DNA from: Parapedobacter composti | GTDB lineage: Bacteria > Bacteroidota > Bacteroidia > Sphingobacteriales > Sphingobacteriaceae | Direction: 5' to 3' | NCBI RefSeq assembly: GCF_900112315.1 | Contig: NZ_FOLL01000006.1 | Span: forward strand, 1 to 64,000 | DNA: 64,000 nucleotides | Part shown: positions 51,217 through 61,420 of the stretch, piece after piece | Layout of the letters: every line of letters begins with the position of its first letter | Position numbering within the stretch: the first letter of the stretch is position 1 | Made by a program: the position numbers and the translations under genes | The notes under the pieces: generated by a model | Told to the model about the DNA's origin: nothing | The model's database searches: none | The model's input: the letters and a program-made list of their open reading frames with translations, nothing else

Positions 51217-51924
51217 CGGCACGGACAGGATGAACCCCACGCCATAGATGTTTTCGATTTTTACTTCCGAAGCAGAATGCCGCAGCAGCTTGCGGAGGCG
51301 GGAAATGAACACATCAAGGCTGCGCCCCATGAAATAATCATTTTCGCCCCAGAATCGGATGAGCAGATCTTCGCGCTTAACGATGGAATTACGGTGGGCG
51401 TACAAGTATTCCAGCAGCTCCGCTTCGCGCAGTGTTAATGTGGTTTTGGTTTGATCGTCTATGGTGATGCGGAGCGATTCTTTGTTCAGCGTGATGCTGC
51501 CTATGCGGATAATATGGTTTGCCGCGGCCTCGGGATGTGCCGTTGCGAGCTGCTCCGCCCGACGGGTGATATTGCGGATGCGCAGCACGAGCTCATCGAT
51601 ATCATAAGGCTTGGTAATGTAATCTACGGCGCCCATATCCAAGCCCATCAGCCGGTCTTTTTTCTCTTTCCTGGCGGTTAAGAACAGAAAATAAGCGTTT
51701 TTGTCTTGGCCGATAATCTGGCGGGCAAGGTCAAAACCGTTGATGTCTGGCAACTGGACGTCAATGATGATTAAACGATAGGAATTGGTGTATTTGACGT
51801 ATTCTTGGTATGCCTTTTCCCCTTGCGTACACCATTCCACATCGAACCCCTTGGCTTCAATGTACTGTTTGGTTACATTTCCCAAGTCTATTTCGTCTTC
51901 TACGTAGAGTAGTTTTGTTTTCAT
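51211..51924 (-). CDS. OmpR/PhoB-family response regulator (RprY-like)
   Basis: 237 aa. The receiver domain has acidic residues in LLYVEDEID, phospho-acceptor Asp in IIIDVQLPDINGFDLA, Thr in FLFLTARKEKKDRL and Lys in YITKPYDIDEL. A winged-helix output domain follows (LTLREAELLEYLYAHRNSIV, FMGRSLDVFISRLRKLLRHS, YGVGFIL). Its kinase is encoded just upstream (76-bp gap). The pair resembles RprX/RprY-type systems and is divergent from the mannan-type polysaccharide locus, though control of that locus is only suggested by position. Confidence 0.93.
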   Translation of the reverse strand: MKTKLLYVEDEIDLGNVTKQYIEAKGFDVEWCTQGEKAYQEYVKYTNSYRLIIIDVQLPDINGFDLARQIIGQDKNAYFLFLTARKEKKDRLMGLDMGAVDYITKPYDIDELVLRIRNITRRAEQLATAHPEAAANHIIRIGSITLNKESLRITIDDQTKTTLTLREAELLEYLYAHRNSIVKREDLLIRFWGENDYFMGRSLDVFISRLRKLLRHSASEVKIENIYGVGFILSVPS

Positions 51925-52000
51925 AGAACCCGTTATCCTGTTGAAGAAAAAACGCCATTAATATACGTTTTTTTAATTGAAGATTGTGTTGTTTTACCGG

Positions 52001-53437
52001 TTATTCTTTTAGCTGCATGGTGATAACAAATTTGCTGCCGACGTCAATTTCGCTGGTTACTGAAATCTGCCATCCATGGCTTTTGATGCATTGATACGTA
52101 TAGTATAAGCCCAATCCCAGCCCTGTAACGCTTTGGTCGCCCACCTTTGACGCACGGTAGAATTTTTCAAATACGTGTCTTGCTTCTTCGTCTGCAATTC
52201 CTTTCCCATTATCCGCTACGGTGAGGTGGACGATTGGTCCTGTTGAATCGATGGATACTGAAATGGATTTTTGGGTGTTTCGATTATGTTTCACCGCATT
52301 GTCAAACAGGTTATACATCATCGTCGTAAAAAAGAATTTGTTTAGTTCTACCGTAACCGGTCGGGGTAAAGACCTAAACGTAATGTTAACGTGTTGTTCT
52401 GAAACCTTTATGCCGTAGTCCATGATAATTTCCTGAAGCAACTGGCCGAGGTCAAAAGGCTCTTTTTGCAGCGACGAGTTGTCCATCGTTGTGATGTCGA
52501 GTACCTGATCAAATAATTTCTGTAGACGAAGCGACTGACGTTCAATGATTTTTGTGAGTGGCTGGATGTTGGAGGGATTGCGCTGTATCTCTTCGTTTTG
52601 CAGGTTTTTGTTTGCTACGATAATGGTAGAAAGCGGGGTGTTGAACTCATGGGTGATGCTATTTACGAAATCTGATTTCATTTCGGCAAGTTTTTTTTGC
52701 CGTAGCCAATTACGAAATGTGATATAGTAAACGGACACTGTACAGGCAATGGCAAATAATGCGAGTAGGAAAGTAGGCAGCATCAACTTGATGACATGCC
52801 ACGTCCGGTTATTTTGGTCAGCGTGCAACGAAAACGTAATCCAATAATTATAGTCGTCAGGCGAACTGACGGTTAAGCTTGTCACGCGGTTTTGCGGGAG
52901 GGGAGTTTTCAATGAACCGCCCACCACCAGACCATTGGCAGTATTTAAGCTGTCCGGAATCGGTGGATAGTGGAAGCCTTGATTATAGATTTTTACAACA
53001 CTGAAGTTTTTGAACACTAGTTGTACGGCATTGATGGTCAGTAAGTAATTTAAATCCTGATCCAAACGCGACGCTGTTTTAAAAGCCGCGAATAAACTAT
53101 CCATAGGGTTCGCCTCTCTCAGTTCGACGAACATGCTATCTAAGACGGCATTTTTGGTACGTTCGAAGGCCAGGGTGTCTTTCAGGTACATCGACTCCAA
53201 TGCATGGATATTGCCCATTAGATACCGATTAATGATAGTTATACCGCCAGGGAACACCTTGTCGTTGCGTACAAGTCCGGTATACCATTCGTTGATAATG
53301 GCTTTTTCGGCAAGCTGGAATTGCGCATTTTTAAGCTTGAACGTATTGTAGGTGAGGTAAAACAACACGCCAATGAGCAGGATGAACCCGAACAGCGAGA
53401 CACCTTTATGTATCCGTAACGAATATTCCATAATCAT
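52001..53437 (-). CDS. Membrane sensor histidine kinase (RprX-like)
   Basis: 478 aa from ATG 53437 (ATG 53431 is possible). Two TM helices (about 13-31, VSLFGFILLIGVLFYLTYNT, and about 227-248) flank a periplasmic sensor domain with no recognised fold. HisKA follows with SITHEFNTPLSTIIVANKNL. HATPase_c has YNLFDNAVKHNRNTQ (N-box), VADNGKGIADEEA (G1) and VTGLGLGLYYTYQCIKSHGW (G2). It is cotranscribed with the response regulator downstream. The gene is visibly more AT-rich than the housekeeping block to its left. Confidence 0.92.
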   Translation of the reverse strand: MIMEYSLRIHKGVSLFGFILLIGVLFYLTYNTFKLKNAQFQLAEKAIINEWYTGLVRNDKVFPGGITIINRYLMGNIHALESMYLKDTLAFERTKNAVLDSMFVELREANPMDSLFAAFKTASRLDQDLNYLLTINAVQLVFKNFSVVKIYNQGFHYPPIPDSLNTANGLVVGGSLKTPLPQNRVTSLTVSSPDDYNYWITFSLHADQNNRTWHVIKLMLPTFLLALFAIACTVSVYYITFRNWLRQKKLAEMKSDFVNSITHEFNTPLSTIIVANKNLQNEEIQRNPSNIQPLTKIIERQSLRLQKLFDQVLDITTMDNSSLQKEPFDLGQLLQEIIMDYGIKVSEQHVNITFRSLPRPVTVELNKFFFTTMMYNLFDNAVKHNRNTQKSISVSIDSTGPIVHLTVADNGKGIADEEARHVFEKFYRASKVGDQSVTGLGLGLYYTYQCIKSHGWQISVTSEIDVGSKFVITMQLKE

Positions 53438-53742
53438 TGGCTCATAACCTCTATTCGAGGGGGAATGATAACTGTTTCAGCGAATCTATGGATATTCGGG
53501 GAGCTTCTTAAAGCATTAACGCTTTGTTTGCTTTTTGTTAACATTTTATCATGCAGAAGCTGTAACGTCATGCCTGTACTTTTCATATCTAAAGTCTATT
53601 TGAAACGAAAAATAGTGCTTTTGGATTTTGTTAACAAATCATTAGGTTTTGATTAACAACGATGCCTGCTTGTTTGGGTTACTTTTACGACCGTGAATTA
53701 ACCGATTCTTTTGAGTCATTGCGTAACCTAACGTAATACATT
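53438..53742. other. Divergent intergenic region between kinase and SusC
   Basis: A 305-bp AT-rich region between the divergent histidine-kinase and susC starts. A 63-codon open frame at 53465-53656 lacks any family feature and is taken as chance. TACTTTTA at 53690-53697 resembles a -7 box about 46 nt before susC, but no -33 box at proper spacing is visible. Binding sites for the adjacent response regulator would be expected here. Confidence 0.4.
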
Positions 53743-56700
53743 ATGAAAAAAAAGATACAATATTGTTGCAGAAACGGTTTAGCTATTCTGTTGTCTCTGT
53801 GTGTTCAGTTGGCTATCGGTCAGCAGACAGCGCAGCAAGGAGAAATCGCTATTAGCGGAACCGTTAAAGACAACCTGGGAACCCCTTTACAAGGGGTAAG
53901 CATTACTAACCTGCGCACGGAAACGGTAACAAGTACCGATGAGCGAGGGCAGTTTTCGCTTACGGCGGCTAAAGGCGACTCGTTAGTGGCCCGTTATGTT
54001 GGCTATGAAGATTATCATTTTGGGGTGACCGATCGCTTAGTATTTGACATTGTGTTGGAATCGTCTAATGTGGGTATCGATGAAGTGGTAGTAGTGGGTT
54101 TTGGCCAACAGCGTAAAATCAGCCTTGTAGGTGCGCAGTCTACTGTAAAAGTGGATGAGTTGAAACAACCGGTCACTAACCTCAGCGCGGCGCTTGCTGG
54201 CCGAATTGCGGGATTGGTAGGGGTACAGCGTACCGGATTGCCGGGCCAGAATGATGCCGATTTATGGATTCGTGGTATTTCGACGTTTAATGCGTCTAAT
54301 CCGGCTGGACCGCTTATCGTTGTGGATGGGGTAATGGGACGAGATATCAATGCGTTTGATCCGGAAGACATTGAGTCCTTCAGTATACTAAAAGATGCCG
54401 CTGCTACGGCAGTATATGGCGTAGATGGTGCGAATGGAGTCATTCTGATTACTACCAAAGGAGGCCGTATAGGAAAACCGCAGTTAAGTGTCAACTATAA
54501 CCAAGGAGTGTCTGCATTTACCAAAACACCACAGTTGACCGATGGTATCACCTACATGAGGCTACGAAATGAAGCCATGATGGCCACCGGGCTTGCACCT
54601 TATTATTCGGAAGAATATATTCAGAATACGGCCAGTGGTATAGACCCGTTATTGTATCCGAACGTCAATTGGATGGAGGAGCTGTTTAATGATGTGTCGA
54701 ATTTCAGGAGGGCCAATGTAAGCGTAAGAGGCGGATCCGAACGAGCACGCTACTACGTTTCGTTGGCATATGTGGATGACCAAAGTTTGTTGAAAACGGA
54801 CGGACTGCAGCGCTACAACTCCGATACGCGGTTCAGACGATATAATTTTACTTCAAACGTGAATATGGACTTGACAGCGACCACCAAATTTGACGTAGGT
54901 GTGCAAGGCTATATCACGAATACCAATTATCCTGGAGAAACGCCGGGGAATGCCTTCGGGCAGATGATGCAGATCAACCCGGTTTTGTATCCGGTGATGT
55001 ATCCAGGGGGCTTTGTGCCAGGAATCAGCCCTAATGGGGATCAGCGTAACCCGTATGCTGATATTACACAGCGGGGATTCCAAAATATATTTGGCAATCA
55101 GGTATATTCCAATGCCCGAGTAACACAAGACTTGGGTTTTTGGGTGCCGGGCCTTTCTGTTCAGGGATTATTTGCCTTTGATATCAATAATACGCAAACT
55201 ATCAATCGAGCCCGGCGCCGTAGTACTTGGTTTGTTGATCTGAATAATCCGTATAACGAGGACGGTACATTGAACCTGCTACAAACCTATCAGGGTACGG
55301 ATAACCTCGGATATAGCCGGTCGAACGGCGGGCGCCGGAGTTTTTATGTGCAGGGATCAGTTAATTACAACAGAACGTTCGGAACGGAGCACTATGTTAC
55401 CGCTGCACTGGTGTATAACCAGGAGAGCGAAGTGGATGCATTTGCGGGTAATCTGACCTCATCTATCCCTTACCGGATGCTTGGTCTGGCCGGACGGCTG
55501 AACTATACCTATGCTAACAGGTACATGGCGGAGGTGAACTTCGGTTATAATGGCTCAGAGAACTTTGCGCCGGAAGCCCGGTTTGGATTTTTCCCTTCAT
55601 TCGGCGTTGGCTGGGTCGTTTCCAGCGAGCCGTTTTTTGAGGGGATGCGTGATGCTGTGCAGAACCTCAAAATACGTTATTCAAATGGCTTGGTTGGAGC
55701 ATCCGGCGGTGGAAGAAGGTTTGGTTACTTGACAATCATCAATGAGTATGGTAACAACGATGGAGAGCGTTTTACATTTGGCAATGGCACCAACAATCGC
55801 AGATACAATGGCTTGGCTGTGGGCGACTATGGTGTGGACGTGACCTGGGCCGAGGCCCATAAACAGAATCTTGGTCTGGAAGTTACCACATTGAATTCGA
55901 AGCTAAGCTTGATGGTGGATTTCTTTAAGGAGCGGAGAGAAGGAGTATTCCTTCAGCGTGAGGGCCTGGCAGGTTTCGTTGGGCTGTTGAATAATCCTTG
56001 GGGTAACCTTGGAGTCATCGAGAACAAGGGGGTGGACATGACCCTGGAAAGTGCTCCGATAAATATAGGAGCAACCGCGTTGACGCTCCGTGGCACACTA
56101 ACGTATAATCGTGATGAAGTCATTGAAAACGACCAACCAGCCCAGCCTTTCAGGTATCTGGAAAGCAGGGGATTCAACTACCTGTCGCGATTCGGTTACA
56201 TAGCCGAAGGGTTGTTCCAAAGCGAAGCTGAAATCGCTAACAGTGCGGATCAGTCGTCATTGGGCACGGTAAGGGTTGGAGATATTAAGTATAAAGATCT
56301 CAATGGCGATGGTGTGATCGATGCCTTTGACCGTACACGGATTGGTAATGGAGACGTACCCCGGTATGTGTATGGTTTCGGTTTTAATTTAGCTTGGAAG
56401 CGCTTTAATTTCGGAGCTTTTTTCCAAGGTGTGGCCGAAGCTGACCGCTTGCTAAGTGGTGATGGTATTATCCCATTCAATAATTCTACCGGGGCGGATC
56501 GTAGCAATCTTTTTGCCATTGCTGAGGACCGCTGGACACCGGAAAACCCTAACCCCAATGCTTTCTATCCACGACTGGCTTATGGGAACTCTGCCAACCG
56601 GAACAATGCGGTGGCCAGCACTTGGTGGGTAAAGGACATTAGCTTTTTGCGGCTGAAGAATCTGGATATTGGCTATTATTTTCCTGATAACTGGTTTTCA

Positions 56701-56856
56701 AAAGTCGGGGTAAGCAACAGTCGCTTGTATTTGCAGGGTATAAACCTGTTTTACTGGAGTAAGTTTGACCTTTGGGATCCGGAATTGAACACATCAAACG
56801 GGACAGCCTATCCGAATACACGCACCATCACGTTGGGCATTCAGGCCAGTTTTTAA
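53743..56856 (+). CDS. SusC/RagA TonB-linked outer-membrane transporter
   Basis: 1037 aa. A signal peptide (GLAILLSLCVQLAIGQQ) precedes a carboxypeptidase-D-like domain (ISGTVKDNLGTPLQGVSITN), the TonB-box-like IDEVVVVGFGQQRK, the plug with LAGRIAGLVGVQRTGLPGQN and LKDAAATAVYGVDGANGVIL, and a barrel ending TRTITLGIQASF. It has no STN domain, in contrast to the receptor at 16046, so it is not an ECF-coupled signal transducer. It imports glycan fragments together with the SusD that follows 40 bp downstream. Confidence 0.95.
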   Translation: MKKKIQYCCRNGLAILLSLCVQLAIGQQTAQQGEIAISGTVKDNLGTPLQGVSITNLRTETVTSTDERGQFSLTAAKGDSLVARYVGYEDYHFGVTDRLVFDIVLESSNVGIDEVVVVGFGQQRKISLVGAQSTVKVDELKQPVTNLSAALAGRIAGLVGVQRTGLPGQNDADLWIRGISTFNASNPAGPLIVVDGVMGRDINAFDPEDIESFSILKDAAATAVYGVDGANGVILITTKGGRIGKPQLSVNYNQGVSAFTKTPQLTDGITYMRLRNEAMMATGLAPYYSEEYIQNTASGIDPLLYPNVNWMEELFNDVSNFRRANVSVRGGSERARYYVSLAYVDDQSLLKTDGLQRYNSDTRFRRYNFTSNVNMDLTATTKFDVGVQGYITNTNYPGETPGNAFGQMMQINPVLYPVMYPGGFVPGISPNGDQRNPYADITQRGFQNIFGNQVYSNARVTQDLGFWVPGLSVQGLFAFDINNTQTINRARRRSTWFVDLNNPYNEDGTLNLLQTYQGTDNLGYSRSNGGRRSFYVQGSVNYNRTFGTEHYVTAALVYNQESEVDAFAGNLTSSIPYRMLGLAGRLNYTYANRYMAEVNFGYNGSENFAPEARFGFFPSFGVGWVVSSEPFFEGMRDAVQNLKIRYSNGLVGASGGGRRFGYLTIINEYGNNDGERFTFGNGTNNRRYNGLAVGDYGVDVTWAEAHKQNLGLEVTTLNSKLSLMVDFFKERREGVFLQREGLAGFVGLLNNPWGNLGVIENKGVDMTLESAPINIGATALTLRGTLTYNRDEVIENDQPAQPFRYLESRGFNYLSRFGYIAEGLFQSEAEIANSADQSSLGTVRVGDIKYKDLNGDGVIDAFDRTRIGNGDVPRYVYGFGFNLAWKRFNFGAFFQGVAEADRLLSGDGIIPFNNSTGADRSNLFAIAEDRWTPENPNPNAFYPRLAYGNSANRNNAVASTWWVKDISFLRLKNLDIGYYFPDNWFSKVGVSNSRLYLQGINLFYWSKFDLWDPELNTSNGTAYPNTRTITLGIQASF

Positions 56857-56896
56857 TAAATAAAAGATTACTAATCAGAGTATAGATATAGCAGCA

Positions 56897-58693
56897 ATGA
56901 AACTTCTCAAAAACATAATGATTGGTCTGCTGGCAGTAAACCTGTTAGGCGCTTGCAGCAATTACCTGGATCAGGTGCCGGACGACCGGCTGACGTTGGA
57001 AGATATCTTTAAGACCCGAACGAATACCGAACGCTACCTCGCGATGGTTTATTATCGATTGCCCAATGAGGCGCGGCAGCGGTTTGTGGCGACCGAAAAT
57101 GCCGGGCCCTGGACGGCGGCATCAGACGAAGGAAAATACAATTGGGATTTCAACTATGCGAATAATATCAATTTTAGTACATGGAATCCAACTAATAGCC
57201 AAGTCAGCAATATCTGGAACAACTTCTATCGGGGTATCCGTGATGCATCATATTTCATTGAACAGATAGACGACGCTACTGAAGAGCTGTCGCCGGCCAT
57301 GAAGGCACAATACAAAGCTGAAGCACGTGCATTGCGGGCAATTTTTTACTATAACTTAGTGAGAATATATGGTCCGGTGATTATTTTATATGACATGCTT
57401 CCGCCTGATGCACCATTAGCGGATGAACAGATTCCGCGGAGCCCATTGGACGATTGTATCGCATATATCACTCAAGAGCTGGAAATGGCGGCTGCAAATC
57501 TGTCTGTAACGCCGATAAACGCCGAGTACGGGCGTGTGACTCGCGGGGCGGCGCTGGCTTATCGCGCGCAGGCACTGCTCCTGGCCGCCAGTCCGCTTTA
57601 TAACGGCAATACCGATTTGGCCGGTTTCAGGAATAAGGATGGTACTCAACTGGTGAGCCAGAGCTATGACCCTGCAAAATGGCAGATTGCTGCGGATGCC
57701 GCGAAAGAATTTATCGATGAATTTGTGCCTAATACATATGATCTATACCGCGAAAATGGTCCAAGTGGTTACGACCCCTACCTGTCTACCCGCAATGTAA
57801 TGACCGTAGACTGGAATAAAGAATGGATTTATGCGCGAGCAAACTCACAGAATAACACCCAGTATGACCGGACACCTTATCATGCCGGTGCACCTACCGA
57901 GATAAGGGGCGGCGGCGCACTGGGAGTTACTCAAAAAATGGTTGATGCTTATTTCACTGCTAATGGGCGTTCCATCGACGACCCCGCTTCCGGTTATCTA
58001 AGGGACGGCTTCAGTGAATTTCAGGCACCTTTCGATACAAGACCCCGGCGTACCTATAACCAATGGGTTAATAGGGAACCTCGTTTTTACGTAGGGGTGA
58101 CGTATAACAATAGCCTATGGCTGAATCAACCCAATGCCGACCGGGAATACCTGACCGTTATGGAGTTTTCAGGAAACTCCGGGAGGATAAATAGTGACAG
58201 CGACGTAACGCCTACCGGTTATATTATCCGGAAAAATGTTCATATCAATGGCAATGATCGCGGGTTTGTGTATATACGATTGGCTAATGTTTACCTTGAT
58301 TATGTAGAGGCACTGAATGAGTACCAACCTGATCATCCGGATATCCTCACATACCTGAACCTGATCCGGGAGCGCGCGGGAATACCTGCCTACGGCACGG
58401 AGGGGCTGCCTGTACCGAGCGGACAATCAGCGATGAGGCAAGCTATTCGCAAGGAGCGGCAGGTAGAATTGGCATTCGAGAATGTACGTTATTTCGATAT
58501 CCGCAGGTGGAAAATCGCTGAACAGGAAATGAGCGGTCCTTTCTATGGGATGAACCTGGCGGCCAACGGTGAAGCTTTCTATGAGCGCACCCAACTGGAA
58601 GTAAGGCGGTTCAACCAACGGGATTATTTCTTCCCTATACCGCATGATGAAACGTTGATTAATCTGGAGTTGGTGCAAAATCCGGGATGGTAA
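56897..58693 (+). CDS. RagB/SusD family nutrient-binding lipoprotein
   Basis: 598 aa. The lipoprotein signal MIGLLAVNLLGACSNYLD is followed by QVPDDRLTLEDIFKTRTNTE. SusD helical features include QYKAEARALRAIFYYNLVRI with YGPVIILYD, and the C-terminal domain has RLANVYLDYVEALNEYQPDH, MRQAIRKERQVELAFENVRY and FDIRRWKIAEQ. It captures the target glycan at the cell surface for the SusC partner. It is larger than the SusD at 14524, as is common in glycan utilisation loci. Confidence 0.94.
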   Translation: MKLLKNIMIGLLAVNLLGACSNYLDQVPDDRLTLEDIFKTRTNTERYLAMVYYRLPNEARQRFVATENAGPWTAASDEGKYNWDFNYANNINFSTWNPTNSQVSNIWNNFYRGIRDASYFIEQIDDATEELSPAMKAQYKAEARALRAIFYYNLVRIYGPVIILYDMLPPDAPLADEQIPRSPLDDCIAYITQELEMAAANLSVTPINAEYGRVTRGAALAYRAQALLLAASPLYNGNTDLAGFRNKDGTQLVSQSYDPAKWQIAADAAKEFIDEFVPNTYDLYRENGPSGYDPYLSTRNVMTVDWNKEWIYARANSQNNTQYDRTPYHAGAPTEIRGGGALGVTQKMVDAYFTANGRSIDDPASGYLRDGFSEFQAPFDTRPRRTYNQWVNREPRFYVGVTYNNSLWLNQPNADREYLTVMEFSGNSGRINSDSDVTPTGYIIRKNVHINGNDRGFVYIRLANVYLDYVEALNEYQPDHPDILTYLNLIRERAGIPAYGTEGLPVPSGQSAMRQAIRKERQVELAFENVRYFDIRRWKIAEQEMSGPFYGMNLAANGEAFYERTQLEVRRFNQRDYFFPIPHDETLINLELVQNPGW

Positions 58694-58717
58694 TGTCGGC
58701 TAAAAAATATAACTAAA

Positions 58718-59668
58718 ATGAAATCTGTTACATATAAATTTTTGCTGCTTATTTGTTTTACAGTAGCATTGGTTAGTTTAGGAGGTTGTTTAAAGGATGA
58801 AATACCATTAAGCGAACATGAAGGGTATATTTACATGCCCCAAGCCGTGGGTAATCGTGCGCAGATGCGCCTGGCACGGGTAGATGAAGCACAGGATATT
58901 GTGTTCGGTGCGGCTTACGGTGGTGTTAATTATCCGGAAGCGGACATCCGCGTAGCCTTCAAGTTGGATATCAGCCGTATTGCGGAATATAATGCGGAAC
59001 ATGAAACCAACTATATCCCGTTGCCCGAAAATAGCTATCAGGTTTCGGGGTTGGCCGCAACAATACCAGCCGGCAAATCCAATTCAGAACCGCTTGCAGT
59101 GTCCGTGCAAAGTAACATGCTTGACGTTAATGAAAAGTACATGCTACCCATCACTATGGTGTCCGTGTCAGGCGGTATACTCGATAATGAATTGGCTACA
59201 GCGTGGTTCAGGATTGATAGCATCGTAACGAGAGAACGCGACGTGACTGGCTTGTCGTCGGTATCGGTTAGTGATGAAAATAGGGGAGGGCCAAACGCAG
59301 CAGAGGGTTCTGAAAAATTGATTGACAATGATTACAACACGAAATTCTTGACCTTTGATTACTCGCCCCAATTCTGGATGCAATTGATGTTCACTACTCC
59401 GGAGGTGGTAAACGCATACACATTGACATCCGGCAATGACGCCCCAGGACGAGACCCCCGTAGTTGGGTGTTAAGTGGATCAAATGACGGAACGGATTGG
59501 GTGGAACTGGATGTACAAACCAATGAGTTGTTCTCAGGACGTAATCAGACCCGTCGCTTCAACATCAATAATGACGAAGCGTATCGCTATTATCGGATTA
59601 ATGTCACAGCGAACGGGGGAGATGCTCTTTTCCAGTTAAGTGAATGGCGGCTTATTCAGTATTATTAA
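58718..59668 (+). CDS. DUF1735 plus discoidin (F5/8 type C) domain lipoprotein
   Basis: 316 aa with lipobox ALVSLGGCLKDE. Residues about 30-155 match the BT_3987-like DUF1735 domain (GYIYMPQAVGNRAQMRLARV, VAFKLDISRIAEYNAEHETN and a MLPITMVSVSGG strand). Residues about 180-316 form a discoidin-like carbohydrate-binding domain (EGSEKLIDNDYNTKFLTFDY, QFWMQLMFTTPEVVNAYTLT, YRYYRINVTANGGDALFQLS and EWRLIQYY). It is a typical surface glycan-binding protein of mannan-type loci, encoded 24 bp after SusD. Confidence 0.9.
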   Translation: MKSVTYKFLLLICFTVALVSLGGCLKDEIPLSEHEGYIYMPQAVGNRAQMRLARVDEAQDIVFGAAYGGVNYPEADIRVAFKLDISRIAEYNAEHETNYIPLPENSYQVSGLAATIPAGKSNSEPLAVSVQSNMLDVNEKYMLPITMVSVSGGILDNELATAWFRIDSIVTRERDVTGLSSVSVSDENRGGPNAAEGSEKLIDNDYNTKFLTFDYSPQFWMQLMFTTPEVVNAYTLTSGNDAPGRDPRSWVLSGSNDGTDWVELDVQTNELFSGRNQTRRFNINNDEAYRYYRINVTANGGDALFQLSEWRLIQYY

Positions 59669-59745
59669 TCAGCATTCGGAAAGCTGTCAGTGCAGTTACT
59701 AATTGCTGGAACACCTACGGGTAGTTGCAAACCGGGAGACACACA

Positions 59746-60720
59746 ATGATATTCGGAAAAATTTCACTATTTTCTATAGGACTATGGTTTATTTGCTCAG
59801 GGTTATCACAGGCATGTAATAAACCAGTTGCGGATAAGGTGGCAAATGAAGAGCAACCAGGGGAATCGGAAGGAAACGACGACCCGGATGCTCCGCCATT
59901 GACGTGGCGCGAGCATTGGTTTGAACATAACCAGTTGCTTTCGCGCGTATATTATGATGATGATGTAGCAGTGTATTATGATGAAGATATGGAGAGGTCC
60001 ATCACATGGCCCCAACGGATATGTGGTGAGATTTGGCGGTACGTAAAACAGGTTTATGGTGATTTTGGCGATGACAAACGGCTGTTTGTTATCATGCATG
60101 CTGGAAAGTACGCCGGCGGCCACCCATCTACCTATTTTGATGCCAGCCACGACTACCGGAATGTCATCGACAACGGGCAGATGAATTCTTGGGCGGATAG
60201 TTCCGGTTGGAACTTGGATATCCTGGCACATGAAATCGGGCATATTGTAGAAGGCGCTTCAAAGCATGTGCATCGCTCTCCGGCTTTTCCGATTTGGCGG
60301 GACAGCAAGTGGATGGAGATTTTTCAGTACGATGTCTATAAACAGCTTGGATGGGAGGCTGAGGCCGAACGTTGGTTTGCGCAAATGAATAGTACCGTGG
60401 ATGACTTTCCCAGAGCCGGCACTCGTTGGTTCCGGGATTGGTTTTTTCCGATTTACCGAGATCACGGCGAAACAAAAGTGCTCAATGCTTTCTTTGAACT
60501 ACTGGCAGAACACTTTCCCAAACGAGCATTAGGCGGAGGCTACTACCAATATACCCGGGATTTGAATTTTGGAGAATTCGTGCATTTTTGGAGCGGCGCA
60601 GCGGGAGTGAGCCTTCGTGATCTCGCCCGAACGGCGTTTGGCGATCTTGACCAGCATGGCCGCAACTGGCAGGAACAGTATGAACAGGCTATAGTGGATT
60701 TTGCTGGAGTGACGTATTGA
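59746..60720 (+). CDS. Secreted putative zinc metallopeptidase (HEIGH motif)
   Basis: 324 aa from ATG 59746 (MIFGKISLFSIGLWFICSGL, then SQACNK, a possible lipobox). After an acidic linker the domain shows VYYDEDMERSITWPQRICGE, a KRLFVIMHAGKYAGGHPSTY strand, and NLDILAHEIGHIVEGASKHV with the HExxH zinc-ligand motif. A SKWMEIFQYDVYKQLGWEAE helix that may give the third ligand follows. I do not recognise the named peptidase family. Position within the SusCD/GH92 locus suggests cleavage of the protein part of a glycoprotein substrate. Confidence 0.72.
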   Translation: MIFGKISLFSIGLWFICSGLSQACNKPVADKVANEEQPGESEGNDDPDAPPLTWREHWFEHNQLLSRVYYDDDVAVYYDEDMERSITWPQRICGEIWRYVKQVYGDFGDDKRLFVIMHAGKYAGGHPSTYFDASHDYRNVIDNGQMNSWADSSGWNLDILAHEIGHIVEGASKHVHRSPAFPIWRDSKWMEIFQYDVYKQLGWEAEAERWFAQMNSTVDDFPRAGTRWFRDWFFPIYRDHGETKVLNAFFELLAEHFPKRALGGGYYQYTRDLNFGEFVHFWSGAAGVSLRDLARTAFGDLDQHGRNWQEQYEQAIVDFAGVTY

Positions 60721-60754
60721 ACAGATGAGACGATAACGAATAACTGAAATAATA

Positions 60755-61420
60755 ATGATGAAGATTACGATGATAGTGACAATATGTTCTGCCATTATGT
60801 TCGGCGCATTTGCCGATAGTCCTGAAATTACGTTGACCACAAAAAAAGGGTATACCTTGGAATTTGTGATCCAAGATACAACTTTTGATAAAGCGATCCA
60901 ACGGCGGCTGACGGACGTCTTTTTTTCCGTTTATCCGAAACTGGCCAAAACATATAACAAAAATGCGGTAAAAACTGTTTCAATCACCATTGATACGACG
61001 TACGATGGCGTTGCTTATGCCCATAACGGAAAGGTTGTTATCGCCCAGGCGTGGCTGAAAAAAAATCCGGGTGATGTGGACGTAGTGACTCACGAGGTAA
61101 TGCATATTGTGCAGGCTTACCCGCCACGCAGTGGTCCGGGCTGGCTTGTTGAAGGGATTGCCGACTATGTGCGTTATAAATATGGCATAGACAACGCTGG
61201 GGCTAACTGGACGCTTCCAGAACTGAAGCCGGAACACCATTATACCAATAGCTACCGAATCAGTGCACGCTTTTTGGACTGGGTGGAACATAACAAAAAG
61301 AAGGGAACCGTGAAGAAACTGGATAAGGCCTTGCGTGAACGGGCTTATAAGAAGCAGATCTGGGAGACGATTACCGGAGCTTCGTTAGACGAGTTGTGGG
61401 ACGCTTATACTGCAGGATAA
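60755..61420 (+). CDS. Basic secretory protein (BSP)-family peptidase-like protein
   Basis: 221 aa with a short signal peptide (MKITMIVTICSAIMFGAFAD). The BSP family signature is clear: VAYAHNGKVVIAQAWLKKNP, VDVVTHEVMHIVQAYPPRSG with HExxH, then PGWLVEGIADYVRYKYG, giving the downstream Glu-Asp zinc-site residues, and SYRISARFLDWVEH. These plant-defence-type secreted proteins are metallopeptidase-like. The stop overlaps the GH92 start (TAATG), so the two are translationally coupled in the glycan locus. Confidence 0.88.
   Translation: MMKITMIVTICSAIMFGAFADSPEITLTTKKGYTLEFVIQDTTFDKAIQRRLTDVFFSVYPKLAKTYNKNAVKTVSITIDTTYDGVAYAHNGKVVIAQAWLKKNPGDVDVVTHEVMHIVQAYPPRSGPGWLVEGIADYVRYKYGIDNAGANWTLPELKPEHHYTNSYRISARFLDWVEHNKKKGTVKKLDKALRERAYKKQIWETITGASLDELWDAYTAG

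Noticed and set aside
53465-53656. 63-codon open frame between the kinase and susC
   Set aside because: It lies in the divergent regulatory region and has no recognisable features or ribosome binding site.
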